Shown: positions 24,358 through 35,817 of the stretch, in pieces
Numbering within the stretch: the first letter of the stretch is position 1
Layout of the letters: every line of letters starts with the position of its first letter
Made by a program: the position numbers and the translations under genes
Notes under the pieces: generated by a model
Seen by the model: the letters and a program-made list of their open reading frames with translations, nothing else
The model's database searches: none
What the model was told of the DNA's origin: nothing
Source of the DNA: Stramonita haemastoma
Lineage: Eukaryota; Mollusca; Gastropoda; Neogastropoda; Muricidae
Reading direction: 5' to 3'
Length of the DNA: 64,000 bases
NCBI GenBank assembly: GCA_030674155.1
Contig: CM060335.1
Span: forward strand, 48,835,291-48,899,290

Positions 24358-25716
24358 AGACCCCCCCCCCCCCAAAAAAAAAAAAAAAAAAAAAAAAACC
24401 CCAAACAAAACAACCTGGCAAACTGGCAAGTTGCCATGCTGCTGCAGCAGTAATTCTGTTTTCGTTGCAAACTTTCAAATTCAAACTGCTGCTAGCAACA
24501 GAAATATGACCCCCCCCCCCCCCCCCTAAAAAAAAAAGACCCAACCACACACACAACAAAAAAAACAAAAAAACCAACAAACCAACAACCCCCCCAAAAA
24601 CAAACAACACCTCAACACAGCAACAAAAAACCTCCAAACAAAAATGTCTACAGTGTACTTGACCCATATCTGTTCTGCACAAACCACAGAACACAACCCC
24701 CTCCCCCCCCCGAAAAAAAACAACACCACCACCCAAACCCAAAGCTGTTCTAGTAATGTGACAAGGGGGGCGAGAGCTGAACTGTCAGAGAAAGATGGAG
24801 TCAGGTAGCGGGACTTCAGCTGTTGCCTGAAGGTAACAACACACACATGCCTGACACACACAGCTTCATGCCTGCTGCAGGATGAGAGACAGGTTCCCCC
24901 CCCCCCCCCCTCTCCATATACAGACTATGAGTCAGGGAGGCGACAATGGGCCCTGGCCACAGCTGATGGTGATGTCACGTCAGATATCACAGAGAAAGAA
25001 TGTGTGTGGTGCGACATGTTTGTTGCCAGACACAGTCATCATGTGTACTCATCATCTGTTGCCAGCTAAACCTGATGATGTAACAGGCCGGGCGTTCTGT
25101 CTCTCTCTTTGCCATCAGTTTACAAGATCGTGTAAGTCTATGCTATGGTTTGATGCCAATGAACCTCTTTTGAAGCTAAAATATCATGAATACCCCCCCC
25201 CCCCCCCCAAAAAAAAAAAAGGAACAAAAACTAACAGAAAAACCACTTGACCAACAAACAAACAAGAAAACAGTTAAAACATGCAGGGCATCATATATAT
25301 TTCTGATACATTATGACTCTAGCAAACACTCTGAGGCTAAAACAACAAGACATAACCAAACCGTACAGATCATAATCATATATACTTGTGAGAACACACC
25401 TGCTATCAGGCTAAAAGACTGGGGACACAATGTTGTGTGGTACAGTGATGACTCTGCAACACCTATTTAAGACCCAAAACTAATAAAAAAAACAACAACA
25501 CCCAAAACAGAACAAAACGAAAACAAAACAAGAAAACGTTTTGATAACTTGTAATTCACTAAGGAGAAACTGAAAAGCAGGTTGATTCAAGTCTGAGGTG
25601 ATCTCTGTGGTACGATGGATTTTGGCAACTCAGCATTTTCTGGCTCTTCAATTTTGTTTTCTTAAATGAAACGAAAACCAAAGTAAAGTCTGGGGAAATA
25701 TGGGGGGAAAAGAGAA

Positions 25717-25746
25717 AAGAGAGAGAGAGAGAGGAGAGAGAGAGAG

Positions 25747-25822
<76 letters not shown>

Positions 25823-25852
25823 CACACAAAGAGACAGAGAGAGAACACACAG

Positions 25853-25930
<78 letters not shown>
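25717..25930. repeat. (GA)n tract, CU-rich in the muscleblind transcript
   Basis: About 210 bases of GA repeats with short interruptions. Read on the minus strand this is (CU)n starting about 55 nt after the 5' splice site of the finger-5 exon, a place where polypyrimidine-tract-binding proteins often act. Confidence 0.95.
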
Positions 25931-25982
25931 AGACAGACAAGAAGGACAAAGGGCCAGGTGCCACCCCCCAGAGGCTGTTTAC

Positions 25983-26067
25983 CTTCAAGGACATGCACCT
26001 TAGGGCAGGTGGGCAGGGTACATTTCCCCACCTTAAAATCGGGGCACCGTGGGAGGGTGTCCAGTAA
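25983..26067 (-). CDS. mbl: Muscleblind exon for diverged CCCH finger 5
   Basis: A strong acceptor (tttttctctgcag) and donor (GAAG|gtaaac) bound 85 nt, phase 0 in and phase 1 out. It encodes LLDTLPRCPDFKVGKC and on to VHVLE. Zinc ligands are C8, C16, C21 and H25 (Cx7Cx4Cx3H). The first muscleblind finger of a pair is normally Cx7Cx6Cx3H, so this one is two residues shorter. The usual basic-aromatic C-[KR]-[FY]-x-H, whose aromatic ring stacks on RNA bases, is replaced by C-P-K-V-H. Finger 5 is therefore probably structural or has altered RNA contact. The sequence LP-CPDF-GKC still resembles [12 protein letters not shown]. Confidence 0.8.
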
Positions 26068-26455
26068 CTGCAGAGAAAAACCAGGCACAGCTTGTTCAAC
26101 TATACATCCCCCATCAAACGCACATTACATCTTTTAAAAAAAATATATATATAATTTTCACCTATTTTTCAAAACCACCACCTCATCTTTAACTTTTCAA
26201 TCGAGTATACACAACCTGATCACATTTTTTTTTTGTTGGTTTGGAAAAGCAAGCAGCACATGTCACACAAGTACGAACTGTCTCACACACATACATACAC
26301 ACACTTGTTTAGATAGTACTGAATAAAAGAAAATACTCTTACTAAACAAAGAGAGAGAGAGAGATTCTGTAAAAGAGACAAGGAAAAAAAAAAACATTCA
26401 GAGAAATATCGTAGTTCACAGCAATCTCCTAAACACAGCTGAATGATTATAAATT

Positions 26456-26512
26456 TATATATATATATATAATATATATAATAACTATATATATAGTATA
26501 CTATATATATAA
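26456..26512. repeat. (TA)n palindromic tract
   Basis: Alternating TA blocks separated by 'ataactat' and 'agtatact' can fold back into hairpins or cruciforms. Confidence 0.9.
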
Positions 26513-26732
26513 GCGACTTATACTAAAAAAAATGACAGGAAATGAACCCAAAATATAAATGCATAAAGAAAGCCGACATCAATTGATGGTCTAAGCAACA
26601 CCATAGAAATGCAGTAAATTGTTTGAAGCTGTACAACAAGTTGAGTACACAACACAACAGACTACTACAACACATTCACACACCAATAAATAAATACCCT
26701 GCAAAATAGTGCCAACACAGAATACTACTGTT

Positions 26733-26740
26733 GGAGAGAG

Positions 26741-26809
<69 letters not shown>
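26733..26809. repeat. (GA)n microsatellite
   Basis: Three GA blocks joined by single AAG interruptions. Confidence 0.95.
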
Positions 26810-29058
26810 ATGTAGAATTTTTACTAAGAAAAATTGTGTGCTAAATTCAGATTAAAAATCTTACAGTATAATGGAATGTCCTATTTCTGTAAAATAAAGA
26901 AGCAAACCAAAAAGAACTCTTTAAAAAATGAAAAGGAGCAAAATAAAGACAGGTCTAGAATCAGCAACTTCACCAAATAGACAGACATGTCCTGGATGCA
27001 AAAAGGTCAAGGCAAAAACAATAAAGAAAACATAAATGCAAGGAAGGGTAAAAAATGATTTTCCAAACTGAAAAGGTATGAAGCAGGACATTTCCATGCA
27101 GAGAAAAAAAAGGTTATAAAAAGCCTGTTTTTTTTTACCCCTCCCCACAATATTTTCCCCACAGTTTTTTTTAGATCAGCCGAAAGAATGAGAAGAATGT
27201 GTATCCAGCACACACACACACAAAAATCAATGCATCATGCATAAAGAGAGAGCACTTCACACTGTTCCAGATCAAGGCCACTTCTATCCAACTTCCCTTA
27301 CTCTCTCTGTCACAGCCACCAGTTACTGATGATAATTAACGGTTACCCGCACACCACCACTCACTTTCTCCGCCTATGATTGTCATAGCCATCAATTATG
27401 ACCCCTCATTTCTGCCCCTCCTTACTGTGCTTGAGTAGGGATGGCGGCAGGGAGACAGGGGGAAGACTGAGGAGGCTATCAAAAAGCTGGCTGTGATGCT
27501 TATCTAAGTGTTTTTCAGTGTCCTGTGTCCTCAAGGACAGGCCGGCTATACAGTGCACAGACTAGGTCCTGTGTGCTGTACCATGCACGCAAAGAACACA
27601 TCTTCTCCACAGATACTTCAGTGGTCAGTGAAGCCTCAGATGTATGCAAGGTATTCCCTATGTTTGCACTCCACACTAAATCTTCTTCATGTGTGTTTTA
27701 TGGCATCCTTCATGTGCATGACTTTCTGCATGCCTGCAGACACACAGGGAAGCCAAACATTAGTTGGTCTGCACAACTCGGCAGGAAGATTGCAAAGTAC
27801 CCAGGCTACGACCTTCCAGAGACAGAAAGCTGCTTTATGACCTATTGCAGCTAGCTGTGTAGGCAGCCAAACTGACAAACCCTGGATGGGATCAGCTCTG
27901 GCTCTGTGACTATAAAACCAGGGCAGGAGGATCTTGTTCAGAAAATGGTGTCTTGTTGGTTGTGCCAATGAAACGGTTTGGATACTGTCTGCATGCTCAC
28001 CATGCTTTACTGATTGTGTGTGACTCATGACACTAGCTGTTCATGGCATTCAACTCTTCCAGTCAGCAAATTCTTCACTTTGGACACCCTGGTATAGCAC
28101 AAACTTAGCTTTTCATACGGGGACTCTTTACAACAGAAAGACATCAAGATGTGTTATCACTACCTAAGCCATCCATTCAGACTTGCTCAGTATGTAATGC
28201 TCACAGCTCTGATATACAATGGGTAATATCATTTCTTATATGAAATTGCTTTTTATCTTCCCCATTTTTCGCAAGCAACCAGGGCCAGCACCTCTTATTT
28301 CTCTCTCTCTCTAGGCCTTCATTACAGCACAACTGTTCTGTTCCATGCCAAACCAGTTGATCACTTTCTTTCTTTCAGCTTTATAGTTCATATTTTCATA
28401 CATCTCTCTGTATCCACTACTACAATATAATTTTTCACACATCTCTATATCCACTACTGCAATATAAAGATAAATGTATGTCGTCACACAAAACACATGT
28501 ATCGTTTCTTTCCTATCAGCTCCACTATCTACGGTGTGCCTCTCTCTCTCTCTCTGTAGGTCTCCATTTCTCCACTCTATGGCACATCCCTGTCTTTCCT
28601 TTCCCTGTCCTCAATTCCCAGGACAATAACAACAACAACACCCACCCCACCCACAAACAAAAATGCCACCCAAAAAGACTTGCACTTGTGGTTACATGAT
28701 GGATCTGGTAGAATCTACATGACTGTTCACTGCAGATGTTGATAGGCAAGACCTGCTGCTGATGATGATGACACCTACCTCTTGATGAGACCATGCTTAC
28801 TGTCTCCATGAAAAGCATGTTCCTACTACACCATACAACAACACATCTATCTATCTACATTCTTTTTCTTCCACCTTTTTGGAGAATCTGTCTACATACC
28901 TATCAAGCACTTGGACAAAAACTTGTCCGTCCACCACACGAGACTAACTTTTATTCTTCTTCTCAAAACTAGAAGCAAACTTAGGAAACGATAGGTTTAA
29001 AATCTAGAAAATGAAAAGGTGTGAGGCTTTTTGTGTGTTTGTTTGTTTGGTATGCGTT

Positions 29059-29066
29059 TGTGTGTG

Positions 29067-29114
<48 letters not shown>

Positions 29115-29134
29115 TGTGTGTGTGTGTGTGTGTG
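29059..29134. repeat. (TG)n microsatellite
   Basis: Interrupted GT repeat, about 35 units, intronic. Confidence 0.95.
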
Positions 29135-29845
29135 GGTTGTTGTTTTGCTTGGTTTTATTTTGAAAACATTTGTATAATGTTCAGGCCACAAACAGACAAG
29201 ATATTTCTTCCTGTGTAATCTGATTTCTACCCCATAAACAGACACAGAAAGAGATGAGGGATGAAATATTTTGTAACCAATTTACAGAGCAAAGCAGGCC
29301 ACAACAGGGTAATGAACACTAATAATAAGCACCGTGTCAATCAGGAGTATCCTCTATAATGTATACAACAATCAAGTTAATGTAAGCGCCCACACAGAAA
29401 CAGAAAAAAAAAACTTGGATATACCAACCAAAAAAGGTACAACAAGAACTAAATAACAAAAGAAAACACAAAAAAGTATTATTTAGTGGTTAAGATGATT
29501 CCTAGCTGTTTGAAGAACCTTTAAAAATCCCCCAAAATCAAGCATTAGAAAGCTGCAAATTTAAAGTCAGATGAAGGCAAGGTTTTTTGGTTAGGAATGT
29601 ACAAAAAAAAAAAAAAAAAAAAAAAAAGCTATAAAAAAAAAACCGAAACAAAAACAAAAAGCAGCTTGTGATCGCAATAAAAAAAAGTGCTTTCTGAGCT
29701 GTAAGGAGACAAAAAACAGTGATGGTCTACAAGAACTAGCGTGCTTTAGGATGCAGCATAATGGACACCACTGTATGCTCTCCAGTCCAGGCGCTGGCTG
29801 CACAGCCACACAGCACCTTTCAGGGACAGGCCTGGCTTTGCTTAC

Positions 29846-29878
29846 CCTGCCTCTGCTCTCAGATGCACCACCCCTCGG
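29846..29878 (-). CDS. mbl: 33-nt muscleblind cassette exon (PRGGASESRGR)
   Basis: An acceptor with a good pyrimidine tract (cctgttccctttctcag) and a donor (AGGCAGG|gtaagc) frame exactly 33 nt that are open in phase 0. Both the upstream exon (ends phase 0 at 31972) and the downstream one (starts phase 0 at 26067) match. Inclusion would insert eleven residues rich in Arg, Gly and Ser between the linker and finger 5. An RGG-type insert could add RNA affinity or be methylated; that is inference. The evidence is splice consensus plus phase, without homology. Confidence 0.5.
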
Positions 29879-31300
29879 CTGAGAAAGGGAACAGGTGGGA
29901 ACAGACAATCCATTAGCTCATGCATGAGGGGGGGGGGCATTATGTAGGGCTTAGGGCAATACATTTCTTTCTCTCTTTTTCTTTTAAAAAAGCATTTTTT
30001 TCCCACTGGTTTTAGCTAAATTCTGGGTTTTTTTTTTTTTTTTAAATAAGAAATAAAATCCCTATTCAATATGGCTACATCAATCCACTTTCCTTGTTTA
30101 TCTTTTCTTTAAAAATAAAAGGTTTTATTAATGTTCCATCTTTTTTTGTGAAATCCAAAATTCAGTCATTGGTTGTAATACAGTTTCTTCTCTACAATTT
30201 CCTGTACAAAGATTTCTCTTATCCTTCAACAAAAGTTCCCCATGATGAGGTAAGTGGTATTACACTTCTCTTCCTTACAACTTCCTGTACCAAGGTTTCA
30301 TTCATCTTTCAACAACAATTACACAACATGGTTATTGGCCCTAAATTTCTCTGTTTTTTTTCTTCTTCCTATTTTCTTCTTGATAATTAATCGATATTGC
30401 TGGTTTTTGAAAAATGAAGTAACAATAGGCTATCAATGCTCTTCTGTAACTAATTAACATAGAAAAATCTTTCCTATTGATACAAAATGATATTTTAGAA
30501 AGAACCTCCTTTTACCGAATATTGCATGATCTCAATAAATAACTGAATTTTCTGCTACCATCAATAAGTTATGCTTCCTCCCTTCATAGAATTACTAATC
30601 CTGTGTTTGTCTGTTCCTACATCACAGTACATGTCTTACAGCTTCCAGCAAACTATTTTCTTCAAATATAATAGCTAGATTTCTCTCCGTATAAAAACCA
30701 CAAACCCATTGATATGTAAAAACTCCATTTCCAAAGTCTCCCCAAAAGTACACAAGGCATTCAGTCCTTTTCTGTGTTTAAAAATGTGGCAGCTACTGTC
30801 CATTCTCTAAGAGTACTACTGTCCCATGTTGAAAACCCCTGATTCTGCTGCTTTCCCTAGCCCCCCCCTGTTCTGACGAGTTATTCAGCATTGGCGGTGT
30901 CAGCCAGAAGCATTTGTCACTGAAATGGGAGTTTGAAGAAAAACTACCAGGTGCATCTTCCTTGTGACCTTCTACATGGTGGCAAAGTATTTCAAATCAA
31001 TGAAACTCCAGACATTTTTTGTAGTTTTACATTCCATGCCTATTGTACTAGTAGTCTTTGTCATTTCAATTTCTGGATATACTCCCCCAACCTTCTTTCT
31101 CCCCACTATTCTTTTGTAAATCCCCCTTTTCTGCTTTCCTGGTTTCTAATACTAGGTTATTTTTTCTCATTTCCCCCCTGAGATCATTTTGGTTTAAAAA
31201 AAGAATTTCCAAATCACAGATAACAGGTTCACAGGTGACATGTAACAGGTTTGTGTTGGGTGAATTTCTTCCCTGGCCCTCTAGATTGTTCTTTTGGAAA

Positions 31301-31367
<67 letters not shown>

Positions 31368-31971
31368 TGTTTGCGTGTGTGTGCATGCATGCACAGTGTG
31401 CAATCACATGTCTTCGTGTCTATCAAATCAAAGCTTGTTACAAAGTGCTTGTGTTTTTGATTTGTACACATGCACACTAATATGCATGCTGTATTCTCCA
31501 ATGAGTTCAAGCCTCTAAACTGCCTATTAAAATAACCCCACCCAGATTTCTGTAGAAGAACGGCATTATAGCTTAAAATCCAACAACAATCTCACAGGGG
31601 TAGCTTCACTGTTCTCTTCTAAACAGCTCCACAGCAAACGCTAGCCTACTGAACAACCTCCACTCATGGTCTTCAAGGCTCGTCTGTCTTTGGGACAAAC
31701 TATGACCCCACAGACATAATCAGCCACATCAGGGGATAGTCTCACCTTAAGCCTAGCCTAAATCTCTCTGCTAAACTTGCTGCATTCTGACAGGAGATAA
31801 CAACCACATCCACTAAATCATCTCGCTCCACGTCGAAATACGCCTAGCGGCCTACCTCACTTTCCCTCCCTCCTTCCCTCCCTATCCCCTAAACGTGCCA
31901 CAGGCTTCACACCCTAACCCCCCCCTTTTGACTACGATGGCACAGCACCCTGAAGAAAATGAGGACGGTAC
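29879..31971 (-). other. mbl: Intron between the Ala/Ser-rich exon and the 33-nt exon
   Basis: A/T-rich sequence with a long GT tract at 31303-31366 and no further exon-like segment. Confidence 0.6.
31303..31366. repeat. (GT)n microsatellite
   Basis: About 32 nearly perfect GT units. Confidence 0.97.
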
Positions 31972-32108
31972 CTGTTTGTTTCTGTCAAAGTACTGAATGC
32001 TATAGGCATTAGAGGGGACAGGGCTGGCTACAGCCACCCCAGCAGAGGCGGCCGCCGCCGGTGACGTCAGCGTGCCCATCAGGGCAGGGCCGCTCCCACC
32101 CCGGGTGG
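31972..32108 (-). CDS. mbl: Muscleblind Ala/Ser/Pro-rich linker exon
   Basis: The exon is entered in phase 1 after the acceptor 'gcgggaacccag' and leaves in phase 0 at the donor 'AAACAG|gtaccg' (137 nt). The frame gives TRGGSGPALMGTLTSPAAAA... and ends NAYSIQYFDRNKQ. GC content is far above the flanking introns. The segment lies between the conserved KR-motif region and the C-terminal fingers and is probably disordered. A stronger pyrimidine-rich acceptor 26 nt upstream (after 32135) would shift the frame and reach TGA after about 19 codons, so acceptor choice decides whether fingers 5 and 6 are made. Confidence 0.65.
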
Positions 32109-32134
32109 CTGGGTTCCCGCCACCATCACGGGGT
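32109..32134 (-). other. mbl: 26-nt alternative 5' extension of the exon
   Basis: The sequence between two tandem AG acceptors (ctcgctgcag and ggaacccag). Including it from a phase-1 donor changes frame and gives a short tail ending in TGA. From a phase-2 donor it would stay open, but I found no phase-2 donor. Confidence 0.4.
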
Positions 32135-32190
32135 CTGCAGCGAGCGGGCAGGTGGGCAGGCAGGCAGAAGGCAGGCAGGCATGGCAACGT
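32135..32190 (-). promoter_or_regulatory. Cluster of nine YGCY motifs beside the acceptor
   Basis: On the minus strand the 56 bases before the exon read as repeated TGCC and CGCT (tgcctgcctgccttctgcctgcctg...). This is the binding motif of muscleblind proteins and resembles CCUG repeats. In vertebrates, binding upstream of an exon usually promotes skipping, so autoregulation is likely here. This is inference from motif density. Confidence 0.45.
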
Positions 32191-35100
32191 GGCGGGGGGA
32201 GTTTGCATAGAGTGAGAGTGCGGCGAAGCGGAGCATGCAGAGAGCAGAATGGTCAAGCACACAGGTGGTACAGGTAGGAGGAAGTGTGTTTTGTCACAGG
32301 TGTGTGTGTGGGTCAACAGCACAACCCACAACAAGACATGAAACCAAAAGAACCAAAGAAAAAAAACAAAAACACAAGACACCATCCATCAGGTTAATGA
32401 TAAAAATCATCAGCAAATAAATAGGTCAAAGCAGTAAACCAAACATGTAATACACACACACACACATGTAATGTTTCACAGCACAAAACAGTGAAGAAGC
32501 AAAAGGGTAGGAACCCGCTGAAAGACGAACCACACGTAACAGAAATCCAGGATATTAAACCATGAAGAAAGCAAATTAATGGCGTCATTAACAGCACAGA
32601 GACACAAGCACTATAATCCATAACTCAAAATCAAAATGAAACATCTAACAACGAATAAAGAAGAGAACAAAATCCTCTACAAAGTGACACCATTTAAAGC
32701 TCAGATTAAGAAATATGGCATGCTCATAAAGATTACAATGATGGAAAAAAAAAAGCATGATATGAAGAAAAAACAAAAACTAATGGCAACAACAGCTCTA
32801 ACACCTCTCCTAACAATGAATAAGTAAAACAAGAAGCACAGCAGCTATAATCAAAGACTGCTGACTGTAAGTCAGATCATGGAGTCTATGAAAGATTATG
32901 GACTATGAATAAGACCATGACAAAGACCAAGGATAGAAAGGCTCTTCATTATCAGTAAAATCATAAGATAAAACGTAGCACCTTTGTGTGTATCCATTTC
33001 TCCCTTCACAAGAACTATCATTTATCAACTTGTAGTATTCCATCACACACACACACACACACACTCACATACAGACAAAACGAGACAAAAGGAAGAAGGG
33101 ACAGGACAGAGCACACACTCATGTGCCTGTGTTGAGTGTCCTGGGTTAATGTCTGGTTCCATGCTTCTGCTCATTACATGAAAGAAGTTTGATTCATCAG
33201 ACAAACGATGTTCAGGCCACCTTTAATTCATAACGTTTTAATCCTCAAAGATAACAGAAAACTTTCCACAACTTTTTAAATCTTTACTGCAAGAAAATCA
33301 GAGACAGGGTAATCTTGCCTCCACAAACGCTCTCATCAGAACAGACAATTCTGTCCTGCAGGGCTTGTGGCCATACTCAGCAGCTGCGAACCCCCACAAA
33401 GCCTCATCAGATGACAAGAGTGTGAGTGAATCCTGCCTGATTCTCAATGCCTGACTGTTTTGGATTGACAGCTACTAACAAAGAGCAAAAGTCTACAGGA
33501 AAGGGTTTCACAGCTGTCACTTGCTTTCACTTTCAGTTCCTCTCAGCTGCTATCCACCCCATCCTATCTGGTGCTATTTATAGCAGAAACTGGCCACACT
33601 AGGACTTGGCAAAAGGAAGGGGTGAGCTAATTTTAACACTGGCCTTGGACCCCTGACTGAGTATGCTGGATTTGTGTGCTGTTTGTTTTTTTTGTTGTTT
33701 TTTTTTTTTTTTTTTGAGGGGGGGGGGGGGGGGGCTTTTCTTTGACAATCTGGATTTGAATAGGTGAAAACATTCAATGCATGTTTCACATAAAGAACAA
33801 GTAAAATTTTAAAATGTGGGAACAAAAGAATGACCACAAATAAAAAATCCTTGCCACAATGCAAGAAGAGGCAAAAACCAAAAGATTAAAAAACAAAACA
33901 CACAGCTTAACAACAATCTGAAACGCCACATTTTGACTAACTTGTTAGAAAAAATATTTCGTGGCTTTTAACTCTCTCATTACCACAGAAAGTACAAAGT
34001 GAGTCAGGACTATTCATCTCTTGCAATGGAAACAACTGCTCTTTTTAATCACAACTTTATCAATAGTTGTTTCCCTTGAGTTTTTTTTTTCTTTCCTTCC
34101 CCCTTTCTTTTCTTCAGTTTTTCACAGAGAGAGTAATGCTGTCAAATGTGAACACTACCCCCCCAAGTTATTTGAGCTTCCTCAGAGCTTGTGAAATGCT
34201 ATACAGGAATTCAAAAGGACTGACAGGCAAGTGGAGACTGAAACCATGTCCTTCATTCCCAGGCAAGGAACCAGCCATGGTTCCAAAGAGGACTGAACCA
34301 TGTCCAACAGACATCAGCAGCAGTAAGTCTCTCTCTCTCTACATGTACCAACATTAAAGGTGACCTGAACCTTCCTCATGATGGCAGCAATTCCATGGAG
34401 CAGCAGCTCAGACCTTGTGGTTACAGAGGAGTTAATTCATTGATCATCAGGACACCAAGCCATTCACAAGAAAACAGTCCAAAGTCAACACACTTCTCAA
34501 ATGACACATACTTTGGTTGTACACCACAGAAGGAATTTGTCTGCTGTGCCAAGGCAATAAGTATACAGTTTTGGTTTGTTTGTTTGAATGGAATTAGTTG
34601 GGTTTTATAATATATATATTTTTTTTTTTATATTAAAAGACTGCCTTCATGCTGGCTGTACACACCAAGTCTAGAAAGTATCAGCTATACAGGAGTCTTG
34701 AACAGATCAGCTTTACACAAGATTTGAGAGAATTTACTTTACGATCTGTCTAGAAAATGTATCTGTTTTATATCAGCTTTTAGGATTAGCTTTACCACCT
34801 AGATTAAAAAGGTATGATTTGTACTGTGCCTTGCTTGTTAAGGAAGATTTGCTATTGTTGTTGTTTTATATAGTCTTGTCAGAATTTTAAGTCTTCAAAG
34901 GATCTGCCTTATACAACCTTGAAAAAGGATCAGATTTCTCCAGGGTTGTGGACACAGTCTTGAACATGTCTTCTGATTTCCAAATTTGGAAATTATCTGC
35001 TATGCTGGAAAAGGACTTTTTTCCCCTCATCTGGACAGAACCTACTTTTAGTCTTTCAAGTGTCTACTTGGTCCTGGACCATGACAGGATCTGCTTTTGA

Positions 35101-35769
35101 CAAACTCTTAACAGGATCTCTGATTACAGAACAGATCCAATTAGTACACAGACAGAACCATCTGTGCTTAAAAGAATTGCTTCCTCTTGTTTTGTATGTG
35201 TACTACAACTCTTGAGGGGCTTAATCATAAGAATTTATTTTACAAACAAAAATGTCCGGATCTACAATTAATAGATGGTTGTTTCTTTTATGAGTAAGAG
35301 GCTGATTCAAACTGGACAGACCAGCCATTAAAAGAAAACACTGTGTAGATATCTAGTCTGCAGCTTTTCACTTCTTCACAACTTGGACAACAGATCCAAG
35401 TGTTGTTTTTTCCCTGAAACAGCTCGTTTTACAAAATATGCCAAGGACTTTTTACAAAATATATATATATGTTTCGGCAAATAGAGAGGGAAAAAGTATA
35501 CTAAAAATATATTTTACTTTTTAGGGTTGGCTTTTGTTTTTATTTATTATTGTTTTGAAACATTGAGCTAAAAGTGACACGCAGTTACCGATCATAGCAT
35601 ACTTTAGGTTAGTTTTTCCACTAAACAAAAAAAAAAAAAAAAAAAAAAAGGACAGAAGCAGCACTGGCCAATGGTTAAATCACTTTAAAGGCAAAAGAAG
35701 AGGTAAGGTAATAGTCATAAAGAGCAGGACAAAAAAAGAGAAAGGTATCAGTAATCTAAGTGACAGTAC
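32191..35769 (-). other. mbl: Intron between the 48-nt exon and the Ala/Ser-rich exon
   Basis: Non-coding with a G run (33719-33734), T and A homopolymers and a short CA tract (33042-33063). A chance exon-like plus-strand segment at 34263-34322 is discussed under rejected items. Confidence 0.6.
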
Positions 35770-35817
35770 CTTGTTGCAGATAGTTTGGGTAGGCTGCCGA
35801 CATGACTTCTCCGCTAT
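35770..35817 (-). CDS. mbl: 48-nt muscleblind exon (SGEVMSAAYPNYLQQ)
   Basis: The acceptor (ctttgttatag) and donor (CAACAAG|gtactg) frame 48 nt, phase 1 in and phase 1 out. Skipping it leaves the frame intact. With the last T of the exon at 38143 the junction codon is TAT, giving Y-SGEVMSAAYPNYLQQ. It lies in the region that varies most by alternative splicing in muscleblind genes. Support is splice consensus and exact phase agreement on both sides. Confidence 0.6.

Larger units (their letters stand above)
23942..25982 (-). other. mbl: Intron between finger 5 and finger 6 exons
   Basis: Non-coding and A/C rich. It includes poly-A (24375-24398), C runs (24361, 24511, 24702, 24897, 25193), a SINE tail fragment and a long GA tract next to the upstream donor. 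Confidence 0.6.
26068..29845 (-). other. mbl: Intron before the finger-5 exon
   Basis: Contains a palindromic (TA)n block (26456-26512), a GA tract (26733-26809), short CT runs near 28300 and 28540, and a GT tract (29059-29134). Possible tiny exons near 27317-27470 did not fit the reading phase and are not called. Confidence 0.6.

Noticed and set aside
27427..27467. 41-nt minus-strand segment between cctcctcag and gtaagg
   Set aside because: Its length would shift the frame between the phase-0 exons on either side, and its pyrimidine-rich content looks like an acceptor tract instead.
34263..34322. Exon-like plus-strand segment (acceptor cattcccag, donor gcagcagtaagt, 60 nt open)
   Set aside because: It lies alone, antisense within a muscleblind intron, with no partner exons or recognisable product. 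Such splice-signal pairs occur by chance in a window of this size.
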